IMG/VR virus record: IMGVR_UViG_3300008267_000004
Location: 1 to 64,000 of that record
Direction: 5' to 3' (one strand)
Origin: a virus
Length of the DNA stretch: 64,000 bases
Each line of letters opens with the position of its first letter. Positions within the stretch are counted from its first letter, which is position 1. The position numbers and the translations under genes were made by a program. This document shows, in pieces, positions 46,001-55,095 of this stretch. The notes under the pieces are model-generated. The model did no database searches. It was given only the letters and a program-made list of their open reading frames with translations, and had not been told where the DNA came from.

Positions 46001-49000
46001 AAATTGTACCCATCTTTTCGGCGGCTATTCTTTTAATTTCATCTTGTATGCCTGTATTTAACTGTGCTTCTGCTAATATTTTAAATTTTTCTCTCTCTAT
46101 GTCTGAATTAACTCTTGTGTTTATAATTATTTCAGATAAATTTTTAGTAATCTCTAGAAAATCCACTCTTTCTAGCGTTTGTGTTAATATTGGAGAAATT
46201 ACCATATTTGAGGTATCTACATTATTTTTATTTTCATTACTTTCAGATTGTTGAGATTGATCATTGGATTTTGGTTTTGGAAATGCATCATCTGACAATT
46301 TCCATTGTTTTACTCCGTTTATTTCTTTTTGTTTCGCCCCAGTTTTCTTTTCATAATCTTCATACTTAATACCACCATTTTCGTCTAATACATAATCTGC
46401 TACTAATATGCCTTTTGCAATTAACATTGCTAAAAGTTTTTCTCTATTTTCTTCTGCAGCTTTAGTATTTGAAGCGTTAGAGCCGCCCAAAGGAGATGTT
46501 GAAGCAGCTGAAAGAGTTTTTATCTCTTCTGGAGTCAGACTTATTTTAGGATTTTCAATCATATTAGCTGACCACTCTTTTAAGTCGCTATTAAACATTT
46601 CATAATATGGCTGTAAAGATCCTTGTAGTGTACCTTGGAACATATCAAGATAGTTAGTATCAACTTTTGCAGGATTTATAATTCCTGGCTTTCCATTTCT
46701 ACACAACATAGGTAATTGTTCCGGGGTTCTTGTCACACCGTCCAATAAATCGGAAAGTCTTTTATTTTTTTCATCCTCTGCATCAGCAATTAAACCCTCA
46801 ATTTGTTCTGGTGTTAGGCCGTTTTGTGCTAGAGCATCTTTTAATGCTTTTGTAGCAGATTCCGTAGAACAAATATTGGTATTTTCTTGAGCTATTTGAT
46901 CTCCTAATTTTTTGCACACGTCTGAAATATTTAAAATCTGTCCTAATTTTTGAAATAAGTATTCCACTTCAGATCTGGTTTTTAGTACTGATGATATATT
47001 TGGATACTTAGCTTCTATTATAGCTCTGACCAAAGATAAAATATCATCTGTTGCTGTACCTTCTGCAATCAATCTACAAATCTCTGTAGGATTCATAAGA
47101 CATGCAATATCTGCAATTAAATTTTTTAAGTCTTCTTTTGCTCTCTCTCTTTCTTGTATGTCTTCATCAGAATTTCCTGTAGGAAGCCCCATTGCTCCAT
47201 ATATGTCCGCAATAGAACTATTAGAAAAAGGATTATCTTGATTATCTAAAATTGCATCTAGTGCTGCAGAAAGACCTAGTTCTTGATCTGAAGTAAAAGG
47301 AGAATTTTTGCCTTGTCCTTGTTTTGAACAATTAGCCATAAGTTTTATAAGCTCTTTTATAGCAATATTGAAAGTTTCAATTATAGCTTGTGATAATGCA
47401 GTAACATACGCATCTCTTAAGGCTTTTGACATATCAGAAGGATTAAATTTTGGAACTTTGTAAGCAGCTAAAGCTTTAATTAACATATCCATGAAAGGAG
47501 TGCAGAAAAATTTAGTTAAAGCTTCTTGTATCCTTTTTTTTAAATCACTATTAAATTGTGAATCTAAATTAGCCAATGCTTGTTGATTATTTGCATCCCT
47601 TATCCAACAAATAATTTGTTGTAATAAAGCTCTCTGAAAGTTTGTCTCTCTTAGAGTTTTTTTGAGAAGATGCAAAGCAGCAGGACCAGGTTTACTCCAA
47701 TCTCCATAACCAGCATTTTTAATTGCACTAAGGGTATCATCACCAAAGGTAGGAGGTTCAGGATCTGTTGTTGGTAAAGTAGCTGCTGGAGTTGATGCTG
47801 CCTGTTTGTCTGCTTCTGCATCAAAATCTATCCATCTTCTTTTGCCGCCTCTAGCATAAGCTAGTTGTTTTTTAAAGTTAGCTTCTGCAACAGGTGCTAC
47901 GGCTTTTATTGAATTATAACCTTTTATAATTCCATCTTCCCAAAGTTTTTTCATGTTATTTTTTGCACAATCAAAATCTCTTTTAGGGATATCTATTTCT
48001 TTTGGCTGTGGAATAACAAATTTTTCTATATACTTATCGATATCTAAATTATTTCTAAGCTCTTTATTCCATTCTCCTTCATATGTTGCTAAATCGGTAA
48101 TAATTTTATATGTACAGTAGTTATATAAAAAGAAGCCGCTTCTATTTGATATAACCCCATAACTTCCAAATTCATTTTCAAATATATACCCATCAATTAC
48201 AAAAGTTTGTGCTATACCATCTCTAACGATATCTATATATGCTATATTAAATTGATCTGTCAATCCAAAAGCTATATTATTTTTTGTAGCATCTGTATAT
48301 AAAACATCATGTTCTATGGTATTTATTTCTAATAATTTTTTAATAGTTATTAAAAAGTTTCCTACATTATCTTTATCATAGAATTTTTTAGCTTCTTTTC
48401 TTAAATCTAATTCTATCAACTCTAAATAATTGTCAGCCGTTAAAGCACCCATGTACTGATCAGCTGCTTTTAAGGCAAAATTAAATTGCTCCTCTCCTCT
48501 ACTAGCTAAAATTTTAGATATATCTTTTATAGTTTCAGCAAAGCTATTATAGTTTAAAAAACTATAAGTTACTATGTATTTAATATCTTCTGGATTTACT
48601 GAGGGATCTAATAGGCCACCAGTAACTCCATCTTTAGCAGCTTGTAGTGGATCTGCTCTATAATCAATTAAATCAGTAGAAGATAGATATTTTTTAGGAA
48701 ACACTACAAGTGTATAAAAATTTGAACAAGGTCTAAGTTTTATAGCCCAATCTCTAGCATATCCGAATAGATAAAATCTATCAGACATTTGTTTTATATA
48801 ATCTTCAGAGTTTTTCTTAGCGTTAGATTTAAAAATTAATCTTAAGCCGGTGAAATAAGCATCTTCAACATATTTTTGTATTTTTTCATCAGTAAGTTCA
48901 AGGCCATCATATTCCGCTTCTACTGAACAGTAATACAATTCACTCCTTTCATCATAATAAACAATAAATGGTTTTTTATCAGACCATCCAATTATATCTG

Positions 49001-49706
49001 TTTCCTGTAAATAACCAATCCTAGGTATTTCTACTGGCTTTAAAAAGCTATATTCTAATCCTTCAATTGGAGTAAGCTGGTTTCTTCTTACAAAAAATTC
49101 AATAGGGCCAGAATCTAACATTAAAGACACTTTACTAAACAATCCAAGAATGCCGATAAAATCTTCTACTATGGTAACTGAATATTCAACCTCGGTTTGC
49201 TCTGCTTCTCTAGGTGGTCCCAAAGTTTCATTAAAGAAAGTTTGAGATATTAAATCTGTTGTTGTGGGTATTGCACCATATAAACCTTCAGATTCTCTTC
49301 TATCAATTACTGTATTTGCAACAGTTTTTGGAAATGAAAATTCTTGTGTTTCTGTAGATGATAAATTATTATCAATCCCCAAATCAGCAGCATAAGGCTC
49401 TTGTGGTTGAGCGTCTGGGAATGTAAGACCTTTTAATTCTTCGTCTGTAAGTTCGTCAAAAATTATCTCTTCTTCTTCCATATTTGATACTGGTGTTTCA
49501 GTATTAAAATCTGGCAACACTGAAAATTTAGTGTCTGAATTAGAAAATCTTTCAACAACTGGCTGTGTTAAATCTTGGTTAACTATACTATCAAAATCAT
49601 AGTATACAATCGATCCAACTGATAAAATATGAGTTGGCTTTTCTTCTCTATATGGTAATCTATTATTTTTATTTAATCTAGCGTATCTATCTGGGCTGTT
49701 AGACAT
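43026..49706 (-). CDS. Giant virion protein of the baseplate module (2226 aa)
   Basis: At 6.7 kb this is the second largest gene. The N-terminal 600 residues are mixed alpha/beta with acidic segments. About residues 680-1100 are helix-rich (FQRALLQQIICWIRDANNQQ; TALSQAIIETFNIAIKELI). A segment near 1340-1600 has Ala/Thr-rich and coiled-coil character. The C-terminal part carries basic helices and a hydrophobic stretch (YATPAAGLALTFCFIPPTP, about 2140-2158). No transglycosylase, peptidase or other enzyme motif is visible. It lies between the hub and gp25 genes. It could be a tape measure, a hub-centre or an ejected protein; the sequence does not decide. Confidence 0.5.
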   Translation of the reverse strand: MSNSPDRYARLNKNNRLPYREEKPTHILSVGSIVYYDFDSIVNQDLTQPVVERFSNSDTKFSVLPDFNTETPVSNMEEEEIIFDELTDEELKGLTFPDAQPQEPYAADLGIDNNLSSTETQEFSFPKTVANTVIDRRESEGLYGAIPTTTDLISQTFFNETLGPPREAEQTEVEYSVTIVEDFIGILGLFSKVSLMLDSGPIEFFVRRNQLTPIEGLEYSFLKPVEIPRIGYLQETDIIGWSDKKPFIVYYDERSELYYCSVEAEYDGLELTDEKIQKYVEDAYFTGLRLIFKSNAKKNSEDYIKQMSDRFYLFGYARDWAIKLRPCSNFYTLVVFPKKYLSSTDLIDYRADPLQAAKDGVTGGLLDPSVNPEDIKYIVTYSFLNYNSFAETIKDISKILASRGEEQFNFALKAADQYMGALTADNYLELIELDLRKEAKKFYDKDNVGNFLITIKKLLEINTIEHDVLYTDATKNNIAFGLTDQFNIAYIDIVRDGIAQTFVIDGYIFENEFGSYGVISNRSGFFLYNYCTYKIITDLATYEGEWNKELRNNLDIDKYIEKFVIPQPKEIDIPKRDFDCAKNNMKKLWEDGIIKGYNSIKAVAPVAEANFKKQLAYARGGKRRWIDFDAEADKQAASTPAATLPTTDPEPPTFGDDTLSAIKNAGYGDWSKPGPAALHLLKKTLRETNFQRALLQQIICWIRDANNQQALANLDSQFNSDLKKRIQEALTKFFCTPFMDMLIKALAAYKVPKFNPSDMSKALRDAYVTALSQAIIETFNIAIKELIKLMANCSKQGQGKNSPFTSDQELGLSAALDAILDNQDNPFSNSSIADIYGAMGLPTGNSDEDIQERERAKEDLKNLIADIACLMNPTEICRLIAEGTATDDILSLVRAIIEAKYPNISSVLKTRSEVEYLFQKLGQILNISDVCKKLGDQIAQENTNICSTESATKALKDALAQNGLTPEQIEGLIADAEDEKNKRLSDLLDGVTRTPEQLPMLCRNGKPGIINPAKVDTNYLDMFQGTLQGSLQPYYEMFNSDLKEWSANMIENPKISLTPEEIKTLSAASTSPLGGSNASNTKAAEENREKLLAMLIAKGILVADYVLDENGGIKYEDYEKKTGAKQKEINGVKQWKLSDDAFPKPKSNDQSQQSESNENKNNVDTSNMVISPILTQTLERVDFLEITKNLSEIIINTRVNSDIEREKFKILAEAQLNTGIQDEIKRIAAEKMGTIYYQITTELVNGGITLLEQWAAGTIEEDAGFWIGLQDLEKRYKGGWDGWWSTLLAGLWAIYELLDVFIADITGAVRTQGAQRVGIGDVSQISTVNRSIRTEAARAAPAGTRVAVAKRADSVYTVTSGDTIVATYDSSYASTIQSKGKTSAEVVVLENEKKAAIDKRAAYENYLNNPSDPNAKSAAERFGITETTQQGLDAAKQAEKTATANLDNAQRQDEFLIPENKLGTTELFAGIDSLAEGISRDIKLFEESFAFKAISGIWTTILDAISGLQSEVSTLDAQLEDARKQLASADIAFPNYDIKYTFGSVISPERARTSEFLSQVSNINITKNLNPFISSSYLEEISPDIAMYIKNNNLLAGYNGSSSIQQYAFEKYMTQIRKIDPKEINYSDIESEFMSDIYNDLKQSFFYKKPDNIGNTPYKNMSNLKKFQATLREPPGTNSDQFCGINNNSLDLDEIIEDVINDFREEACNNEPPNPTGGKRENMHPTERAMSDAFLLATLRVYIYDYFLKGIFLFDKYPIGIVATDPMLEFLSRCFEIEMKSFEPIYYQRFLDQCVSYFYKKNPTESKKIEIKTGERYDTLSARTKKEIFKKVIKSQILYISTRVTKKINNVINEKNAAPWQRLFVYGDETKKYESQYELQQFENYDNIQGHILKFFENRDPSEKIFTVVKNSSQTKVPVAGGRVIDTKGETLELYFKSKKILVTKSKFKKSITFKFLFEFCFPIRKYISVVTMQAIMANNARLQSMKTFFSTKAALKARHNSLMAGNGYKNNNDLGGAPANGGNSTANSGDQEAGWQSLLPLILRLAVQTPWQMLKGLCEVGDPNVFLASLPYNIARPITLAIMNQIPMLPEKTYGPDDLKPPPPRIYEEGALKGLPYAEDVMRRIGFNMSHGLFYATPAAGLALTFCFIPPTPFGLAYYLLGCWYDDFIDDTSNNETVNTTNAINFLNVKSNYKADSCNIARMAKKALKPKIELTEEQMIDLQYS

Positions 49707-49717
49707 ATTTATTCCCT

Positions 49718-50722
49718 TTAATTACAAAATACATAACTGCTTAGTATATTTGCTGAATTTTCCATTCCATCGTCTGGCACTAAGATGTATCTAGCTTTAG
49801 AGGCTTCAATAAATCCAGTTAATTCCATAGTCGATGCTTTAACATCTGTTAAAAGTCTTATTGCTTGATTATATCCATTAAATATCAATGACTGAGAAGG
49901 CAATCCTACATTTCCATAGAAAGAATCTCTATGTGTATGATTTAATACTAACATATTTAAAGCATTTTGGCTAATAACAAAAGACTCTAGAGTGGATATA
50001 ATATGATGCATTGCATCTGTAATTTCTACTAAAAATCCTTGTAAATTTTCTCCTTTTACCAAAGGCTGTAGAAGATCATCTCTATTATCTCCTATTAAAC
50101 ATATTCTGTGTCCAATAGGATAATCTACGCCAACTGCATTACCATGTGAGTCATAAAAATCAGTTCCAGAGACTATTTTTATATCTTTTCTGCCAATGAT
50201 TCTAACTGAATCAGCTTTTATTCCTATACCGGAACAATTTTCAGACGGTGCGGCTAAACTACTTCTTATTCTAAAATTATGATCTAAATTTGTTCTTTGG
50301 CTTATAACTATTCTTGCTGCATCCATAGTATAGTTATTTTCAGTAAATATTGGATTATTTGTAGAATCGGTAGATTTTGGATTTGGACCCATTCTTCCTA
50401 CGACTATATCTATCGCTGCAGATCTTTTTACCGCAGCACCTCCATATCCAGATAATCTATCTGATGGTCTGTCTCTACCAAAAACTATTGAACAATTTAA
50501 ATTGTGATAGGATAAAACATTTTCACAGTCTGCTTTATTAAAAATAGGTATAGCTTCAATTAATTCAGTATTTCCTATTCCAAGTTTTGAAGTTATATTT
50601 TCTGAATTTCTTTGTGACAAAATTACGCTAGCTGGTACATCACCTATTTTCATAGAATTAGGTGATGTTATTTCTCTGGCGTCTTCACTTTCTATTATTA
50701 CTTTTTTAAAGGATTCAAACAT
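49718..50722 (-). CDS. Baseplate/spike-region virion protein (334 aa)
   Basis: A 334-residue beta-rich protein with SAAIDIVVGRMGPNPKS (about residues 102-117), ARIVISQRTNLDHNF and IKADSVRIIGRKDIKIVSG. Such regular short strands recall spike or hub beta-structures. A helical segment (about 225-250) and another beta part follow. It is encoded between the hub/peptidase gene and the 2226-residue gene. I recall similar proteins in marine myoviruses as unnamed structural proteins. Central spike is a guess. Confidence 0.5.
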   Translation of the reverse strand: MFESFKKVIIESEDAREITSPNSMKIGDVPASVILSQRNSENITSKLGIGNTELIEAIPIFNKADCENVLSYHNLNCSIVFGRDRPSDRLSGYGGAAVKRSAAIDIVVGRMGPNPKSTDSTNNPIFTENNYTMDAARIVISQRTNLDHNFRIRSSLAAPSENCSGIGIKADSVRIIGRKDIKIVSGTDFYDSHGNAVGVDYPIGHRICLIGDNRDDLLQPLVKGENLQGFLVEITDAMHHIISTLESFVISQNALNMLVLNHTHRDSFYGNVGLPSQSLIFNGYNQAIRLLTDVKASTMELTGFIEASKARYILVPDDGMENSANILSSYVFCN

Positions 50723-50731
50723 ATTTTTTCT

Positions 50732-52426
50732 CTATACAGTACGTGATTTAGATGCTGTTATTGCTTTACCACCACCAGCGATAGCTGGTGTTCCAGACAT
50801 CGGATTTGCCGAGCCTTTTCTTCTTCCACTTCTTTGATGAAGATTGTTTGCTAATAACCAAACTCTTCTTTCTTTTGCTATATCTGGAGCTTTTATTACA
50901 GCTGGTGGATGGACAGAAACGGATGCAGGATATTTATATTGATTCGCATAATTTTTAGGAAAATTACCACTTTTCTCTAAAGCCCCAGATGTTGATAAAA
51001 GTTCTTTTCTAGCAAATTGAGGTTTTACTCGATAATATCCAGCAAAAGCTTTCCACCAATCTCCATATTGTGGTTTAAACCATACATCATGATTGTATTC
51101 TTTACTTTTTGCACACCAAGATTTAGCTCCTGGGGTATCTACTCCTATTCCAGAATCTGCCATATCTGCATCACAAGGCGCTCCAGGTCCATTTGCTCCC
51201 CAAACTATAGAATGATTACCATGTGAAGGATCAGGATATGATACAACCATCATAATGTGAGCACCACCAGCGTATATAACTACATCTCCAGGAACTTGTT
51301 GTCCAATTGGTACTCTGTTACAAAATAGTTGAAAAAACCCTTTTGCGTTATTTTGACCAATTCCATATGCAACAGTACTGTAACCAGGTGGCCCTGGTGC
51401 TTTTGGATCTAAAGCTCCTATTTTTATTAGGCAATATCTGCAATATCCAATACAGTCAAGTCCTACATACATAGCTTCCCATGGTCCACTTGGATACCAA
51501 TTTGCATTAGGATACTTGGCACTATAATTTTTCCATCCTTCATGTGTTAAACATTCGTCTGGTGGGCTTCTATTGCCTTTGCCATTTAATGCACCAGAAA
51601 ATTTTCCTGGTTCATAAAAATTTGGATACCATCCATATCTATATAGACATCCTTTTGAATTTATCATGGTATCAATAATTTCACTATAATCAACTATCCA
51701 TCTTCCATTATATCCAGGTGGCATAGATGGATCACCTTTATTACCATCGGGAGCAACAGAGCCGCCAGTAAATGCAGCACCAACGATTCCAGAGCCAGCT
51801 GGGCCTCCAGCAGCTGAACCATATGCTCCATTTGGACCAGACATGTTTGGTTCAGATACTATTTTAGATATTAAAAAGCCATTCTCTCTAGTTCTAGCAT
51901 TTTGGAACATAATCCAAACGCCATCACCCGGCTGGATGTTCTCATTTTTACCTGGATTAAATTCTGCTACTTGCGTATAACTTGCCATTTTTTGTTCTGT
52001 TCTGGCAAATTTTTCTTTATCTTCTTTAGAGGCTTCTAGGCCATTTTGTAATTCTGGTAGCGTTTCCGGTGCTGGCAATCCAGCATGAACTTCTGGGATA
52101 TATACAATAAATTTTCGTATAACCAATGAAGTATCTGCAACTGGTGCTTGTTCGGAAGTAACAGATTCGCCTTCTGGCGGTGTGCCGGTTGAAGGTCTAG
52201 GTGGAATATTCATAAATGCCAAGGAGAAAGTTTCTTCACCTGGGTCTGCTGATTCTATTTGTTTTAGAACTGTTCCTGCGTAAAATACAGTTCCACCTAG
52301 AGCATCCGGCGTATATTTTTCTCTTAGGACTTCTTTTAGTGCGCTTTGCACGGTAGAAGTTTGAGCATTTAATTCGCTCCTAAATAAATCAGCAGAAACG
52401 AAATTTAAACCTCTAACTTGACTCAT
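50732..52426 (-). CDS. Baseplate hub protein with NlpC/P60-type peptidase domain
   Basis: A 564-residue protein. The first 190 residues look like a hub/OB-fold region (FYAGTVLKQIES; PGKNENIQPGDGVWIMFQN). A Gly/Pro linker follows, then a NlpC/P60-like cysteine peptidase: Cys325 in GLDCIGYCRYC, then PGDVVIYAGGAHIMMVVSY with His390, and a later Asp/Asn region. Such enzymes cut peptide stems of peptidoglycan. T4 gp5 carries a lysozyme in this role; here a peptidase replaces it, to let the tail tube through the cell wall. The C-terminal tail is basic and Ala/Gly-rich. An endolysin role at lysis cannot be excluded. Confidence 0.7.
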   Translation of the reverse strand: MSQVRGLNFVSADLFRSELNAQTSTVQSALKEVLREKYTPDALGGTVFYAGTVLKQIESADPGEETFSLAFMNIPPRPSTGTPPEGESVTSEQAPVADTSLVIRKFIVYIPEVHAGLPAPETLPELQNGLEASKEDKEKFARTEQKMASYTQVAEFNPGKNENIQPGDGVWIMFQNARTRENGFLISKIVSEPNMSGPNGAYGSAAGGPAGSGIVGAAFTGGSVAPDGNKGDPSMPPGYNGRWIVDYSEIIDTMINSKGCLYRYGWYPNFYEPGKFSGALNGKGNRSPPDECLTHEGWKNYSAKYPNANWYPSGPWEAMYVGLDCIGYCRYCLIKIGALDPKAPGPPGYSTVAYGIGQNNAKGFFQLFCNRVPIGQQVPGDVVIYAGGAHIMMVVSYPDPSHGNHSIVWGANGPGAPCDADMADSGIGVDTPGAKSWCAKSKEYNHDVWFKPQYGDWWKAFAGYYRVKPQFARKELLSTSGALEKSGNFPKNYANQYKYPASVSVHPPAVIKAPDIAKERRVWLLANNLHQRSGRRKGSANPMSGTPAIAGGGKAITASKSRTV

Positions 52427-52430
52427 TTTT

Positions 52431-52715
52431 TTAGTTCTCCTTTATCATGTCAAAGAGACCATCAATTTCTCTTTCGGAAAGCTTTTCTTTATTTCCTTCT
52501 TTCTTTTGAACGATTGCAGTTAATTTAACCATCTGTTCATTTGATCTTTGAAGAGTTTCTAAATATTGTGCTGCAATATGACCTAAGTTTTGGTGTGAAG
52601 ATGCATCATCTTTCATTTTATCTACTAAACGAGTTAAAAGATAGGAAGCAACTGCTCTATCTTGCTCTATATTTTGTACAGATTTTTCTATAAAATCTTG
52701 TAATGATTTACTCAT
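52431..52715 (-). CDS. Small helical protein (94 aa)
   Basis: A 94-residue, charged, fully helical protein (LQDFIEKSVQNIEQDRAVAS; HQNLGHIAAQYLETLQRSNEQ). It overlaps the sigma-factor gene by 8 bases upstream and precedes the hub gene by 4. No family is recognised. It could be a hub chaperone or a regulator acting with the late sigma factor, but nothing in the sequence decides. Confidence 0.45.
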   Translation of the reverse strand: MSKSLQDFIEKSVQNIEQDRAVASYLLTRLVDKMKDDASSHQNLGHIAAQYLETLQRSNEQMVKLTAIVQKKEGNKEKLSEREIDGLFDMIKEN

Positions 52716-53427
52716 CTTCTTCGCTCCATAGATGTGTTATCTTTCCTTCATCCCAATCATTTTTAAAGTGTGTATATCTACCTCTAAATTTTTTTAAGTT
52801 GTTTACAACTTGTTTTGTACTTAAACCAGTCATCTCTCTTATGTAAAGATAAATAGCTTTTTTATTAAAAATTTGTATACTTTCGGGACTTTCTAGTAAA
52901 ACTTTTATAGCCTTAAAGACTTTTAATTCATTTTGCTTCATTTTTTCAGGTTGCCATGAATCTATTTCTTTCCATAGAGCTGTCCAAAATTCTGTTTCTT
53001 CTCTTTTTTGATCGTATGTATTATAAGATATAAAATTTTCATCCTCGGCTAAATTTCCTATATCATCTATACACACTTCTTTACTGTTTTGTATTTTTTT
53101 TACCTTATGGATGAACCAATTTTTTGTAATAACCGAAAAATAAGAAAAGGCTTTAGACCCTTTGGATACATCGTATTTATCCAATATGGTCGTAAGCCAA
53201 ATTTTACATTCATCTTTTAAGTCTTGAATATTAGGAAGCGTATTAAATTTATACGTATATACAATTTTATCAACCATTTCATTAAACGCTGGTTGTATTA
53301 GAGTTATATATAATTCTGTTCTTCTTTTATGATCTATTATAGTTGCGTATTCTAAAATCGCATCTTCATGCGTCTTAGAAAAATAGATCTTATTTTCTTT
53401 GTTATCATTCTCTGTTCTTTTCTTCAA
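52708..53427 (-). CDS. gp55: Late-transcription sigma factor (T4 gp55-like, TTG start)
   Basis: A 239-residue sigma-70-family-like factor that would direct host RNA polymerase to phage late promoters. The core region 2-like segment contains DLKDECKIWLTTILDKYDVS, then KGSKAFSYFSVITKNWFIHKVKK (about residues 69-113), which fits the gp55 family as found in marine T4-like phages. The C-terminal third has a helical region (EMTGLSTKQVVNNLKKFRG) like a short DNA-binding helix pair. The start is TTG at 53427 with AGGAAG 9 bases upstream; no in-frame ATG occurs near. It lies just before the virion genes it would activate. Confidence 0.75.
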   Translation of the reverse strand: MKKRTENDNKENKIYFSKTHEDAILEYATIIDHKRRTELYITLIQPAFNEMVDKIVYTYKFNTLPNIQDLKDECKIWLTTILDKYDVSKGSKAFSYFSVITKNWFIHKVKKIQNSKEVCIDDIGNLAEDENFISYNTYDQKREETEFWTALWKEIDSWQPEKMKQNELKVFKAIKVLLESPESIQIFNKKAIYLYIREMTGLSTKQVVNNLKKFRGRYTHFKNDWDEGKITHLWSEEDE

Positions 53428-53707
53428 CTTTTTTTTCTTCCTGTTTTTGAATTATAGTTTCTTTATATACACGACATGCTTCAACGATTAATTTTGTATT
53501 CTCTATAGCAATTTTAATTGTTTCATCACCATAGAATTCTTCTAATTCATAAACAGACTGTAAAGAATTTGAATATTCATTTAATAGTTTCTGAAGTTCA
53601 TCTACATTAGATATACCATACCATAGATTTTTTACTAACTTTCTACAATACCAAATTAATACAATATTTATAAGTGCCGATAAAAAAAGGATTGTTAAAA
53701 GTATCAT
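53405..53707 (-). CDS. Small membrane-anchored protein (100 aa)
   Basis: A 100-residue protein with an N-terminal membrane helix (residues 2-19), a Cys-Arg-Lys boundary, and a cytoplasmic helical domain (LQKLLNEYSNSLQSVYELEEF). The YELEEFYGDETI stretch recurs, as I remember, in a conserved but uncharacterised family in marine T4-like phages. The start overlaps the zinc-ribbon gene by ATGA and the end overlaps the sigma-factor gene. Function unknown. Confidence 0.55.
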   Translation of the reverse strand: MILLTILFLSALINIVLIWYCRKLVKNLWYGISNVDELQKLLNEYSNSLQSVYELEEFYGDETIKIAIENTKLIVEACRVYKETIIQKQEEKKVEEKNRE

Positions 53708-53958
53708 TTATATTCTCTTCCTTTAAGTTCTTGTTTAGAATCCAATAATAACTTTCTGGAATCCTCTATAAATTTTTCGACTCTTTCACCAGCCATGTCT
53801 CTTTCGGATTTTTGTTTAGAATAGGAAGTTAATAGTTGTGGGATTCTTTCCAAAGTTTCTTTTCCGCACTTTTCACATAGTTTTAAACTTTCATTCATGC
53901 TGTGAAAAGAATCAAATTTATATTCACACTGTTTACATTCGTATGTATATAATGGCAT
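53704..53958 (-). CDS. FmdB-type zinc-ribbon protein (84 aa)
   Basis: I choose ATG 53958 (MPLYTYECKQC), with a GGGAGA site 6 bases before it. An ATG two codons earlier abuts that site and is a poorer start. Cys8, Cys11, Cys28 and Cys31 form the zinc ribbon typical of the FmdB/CxxC family, which begins MPxYxYxC. The C-terminal half is a charged helix. Many phages carry one near structural or transcription genes. A regulatory DNA- or protein-binding role is usual to assume but unproven. Confidence 0.7.
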   Translation of the reverse strand: MPLYTYECKQCEYKFDSFHSMNESLKLCEKCGKETLERIPQLLTSYSKQKSERDMAGERVEKFIEDSRKLLLDSKQELKGREYK

Positions 53959-53960
53959 GA

Positions 53961-54140
53961 TCATTCTCCCGCTTGGTCTTCCGATAGTTTCATAGCAACA
54001 GGTGGATTTACAACAACTAACTCTCCATCTTCTAATTCTAGATCAAAACTTTTCATAAGTGGAACAATATCAGTTTGTTCCATTAGACTTTTTTGTAAAG
54101 CTACCATAACACATGTTAAAGCTTGGTCAGATAATTTCAT
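53961..54140 (-). CDS. Small conserved phage protein (59 aa)
   Basis: I read this gene by eye: ATG at 54140 to TGA at 53961. A GAGGAG site lies about 7 bases before the ATG. It starts MKLSDQALTCVMVALQKSLM, then EQTDIVPLMKSFDLELEDGEL. I remember similar 55-65 residue proteins near late sigma genes in T4-like marine phages. It abuts the reductase gene upstream and overlaps the FmdB gene frame by three bases. Function unknown; probably real. Confidence 0.65.
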   Translation of the reverse strand: MKLSDQALTCVMVALQKSLMEQTDIVPLMKSFDLELEDGELVVVNPPVAMKLSEDQAGE

Positions 54141-54141
54141 T

Positions 54142-55086
54142 TTATACTCCTCTTATATTTGGATAATTTTTTTTAAACCAGTCACAAGTCTTCTTTATCC
54201 CTACTTCTAAACTTGTATACGTTTCTTCTTTCCATCCTAAATCTAGAAATTTTTTATTAGAAGTTGGTTTACGAATTTGTCCTTTTGGTTTTTTATTATC
54301 ATACGTTATATCACCATTATATTCTAATTCTTTAGAAATTAAAGTAATAACATCTTTTAATTTGTATTCTTTAGTAGATCCAATATTTACTGGATCTCCG
54401 GTATAATTATTATCTAATAAGAATTTTATCGCTTTAGCAATATCTTCAGCATAAGTAAACTCACGATAAACTTCACCATCACCCCAAACTTCAAACGATG
54501 GTTTATTATTAATTTTTGCCTCCCAGATTTTACGGATTAAAGATGGGATAACATGACCATTCTCAAGATCAAAATTATCATGTTCTCCATACATGTTGTT
54601 TGGAATAACTGATATATATTCTGTACTGTATTGTTGATTTGCTGCTTTTAATTGAACATCAACCATACGTTTTGCATAAGCATATCCAAAATTTGAATCA
54701 TGTGGAGGGCCATTATGAAGCTGATCTTCAGTTAGTGGATAATTTACATATTTTTCGTCTGGGTATATACACGTTGATAGACAACAAATTAACTTTGGGA
54801 CATCTGTAAATATACAAGATTGAATAATGTTGTTATTTATCTCAGAGTTTGTGTTATAAAAATCAGAAATATAGCGAGTATTTGCTTTTACTCCTCCAAC
54901 CTTTCCTGCTAAATGTATTACTGCTTTTATTTTTGATTCGGAGAATTCATTAAAATTATCAAAATATCGATGAGTATCATCATAGTTTTCTAAGTTTAAT
55001 TCTTTATGTGTTGGATAGAGAGCATCCGGTAATATTTTTTTAAATGCACTTCCAAGTAATCCAGAGCCGCCAGTTATAATAATCAT
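54142..55086 (-). CDS. NAD-dependent epimerase/reductase, GDP-L-fucose-synthase-like
   Basis: A 314-residue short-chain dehydrogenase of the extended NDP-sugar epimerase class. It has a nucleotide-binding GGSGLLG (6-12), HLAGKVGG (58-65), Ser104 in LSTCIYP, and the catalytic Tyr135-x-x-x-Lys139 (YAYAKRM). NMYGEHDNFDLENGHVIPSL and WGDGEVYREF follow, both typical of GDP-fucose synthase (WcaG). The usual substrate is GDP-4-keto-6-deoxy-mannose. No dehydratase partner is in this window, so it may use a host or other precursor. It is the last gene of the sugar operon. Confidence 0.85.
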   Translation of the reverse strand: MIIITGGSGLLGSAFKKILPDALYPTHKELNLENYDDTHRYFDNFNEFSESKIKAVIHLAGKVGGVKANTRYISDFYNTNSEINNNIIQSCIFTDVPKLICCLSTCIYPDEKYVNYPLTEDQLHNGPPHDSNFGYAYAKRMVDVQLKAANQQYSTEYISVIPNNMYGEHDNFDLENGHVIPSLIRKIWEAKINNKPSFEVWGDGEVYREFTYAEDIAKAIKFLLDNNYTGDPVNIGSTKEYKLKDVITLISKELEYNGDITYDNKKPKGQIRKPTSNKKFLDLGWKEETYTSLEVGIKKTCDWFKKNYPNIRGV

Positions 55087-55095
55087 ATAATTCCT

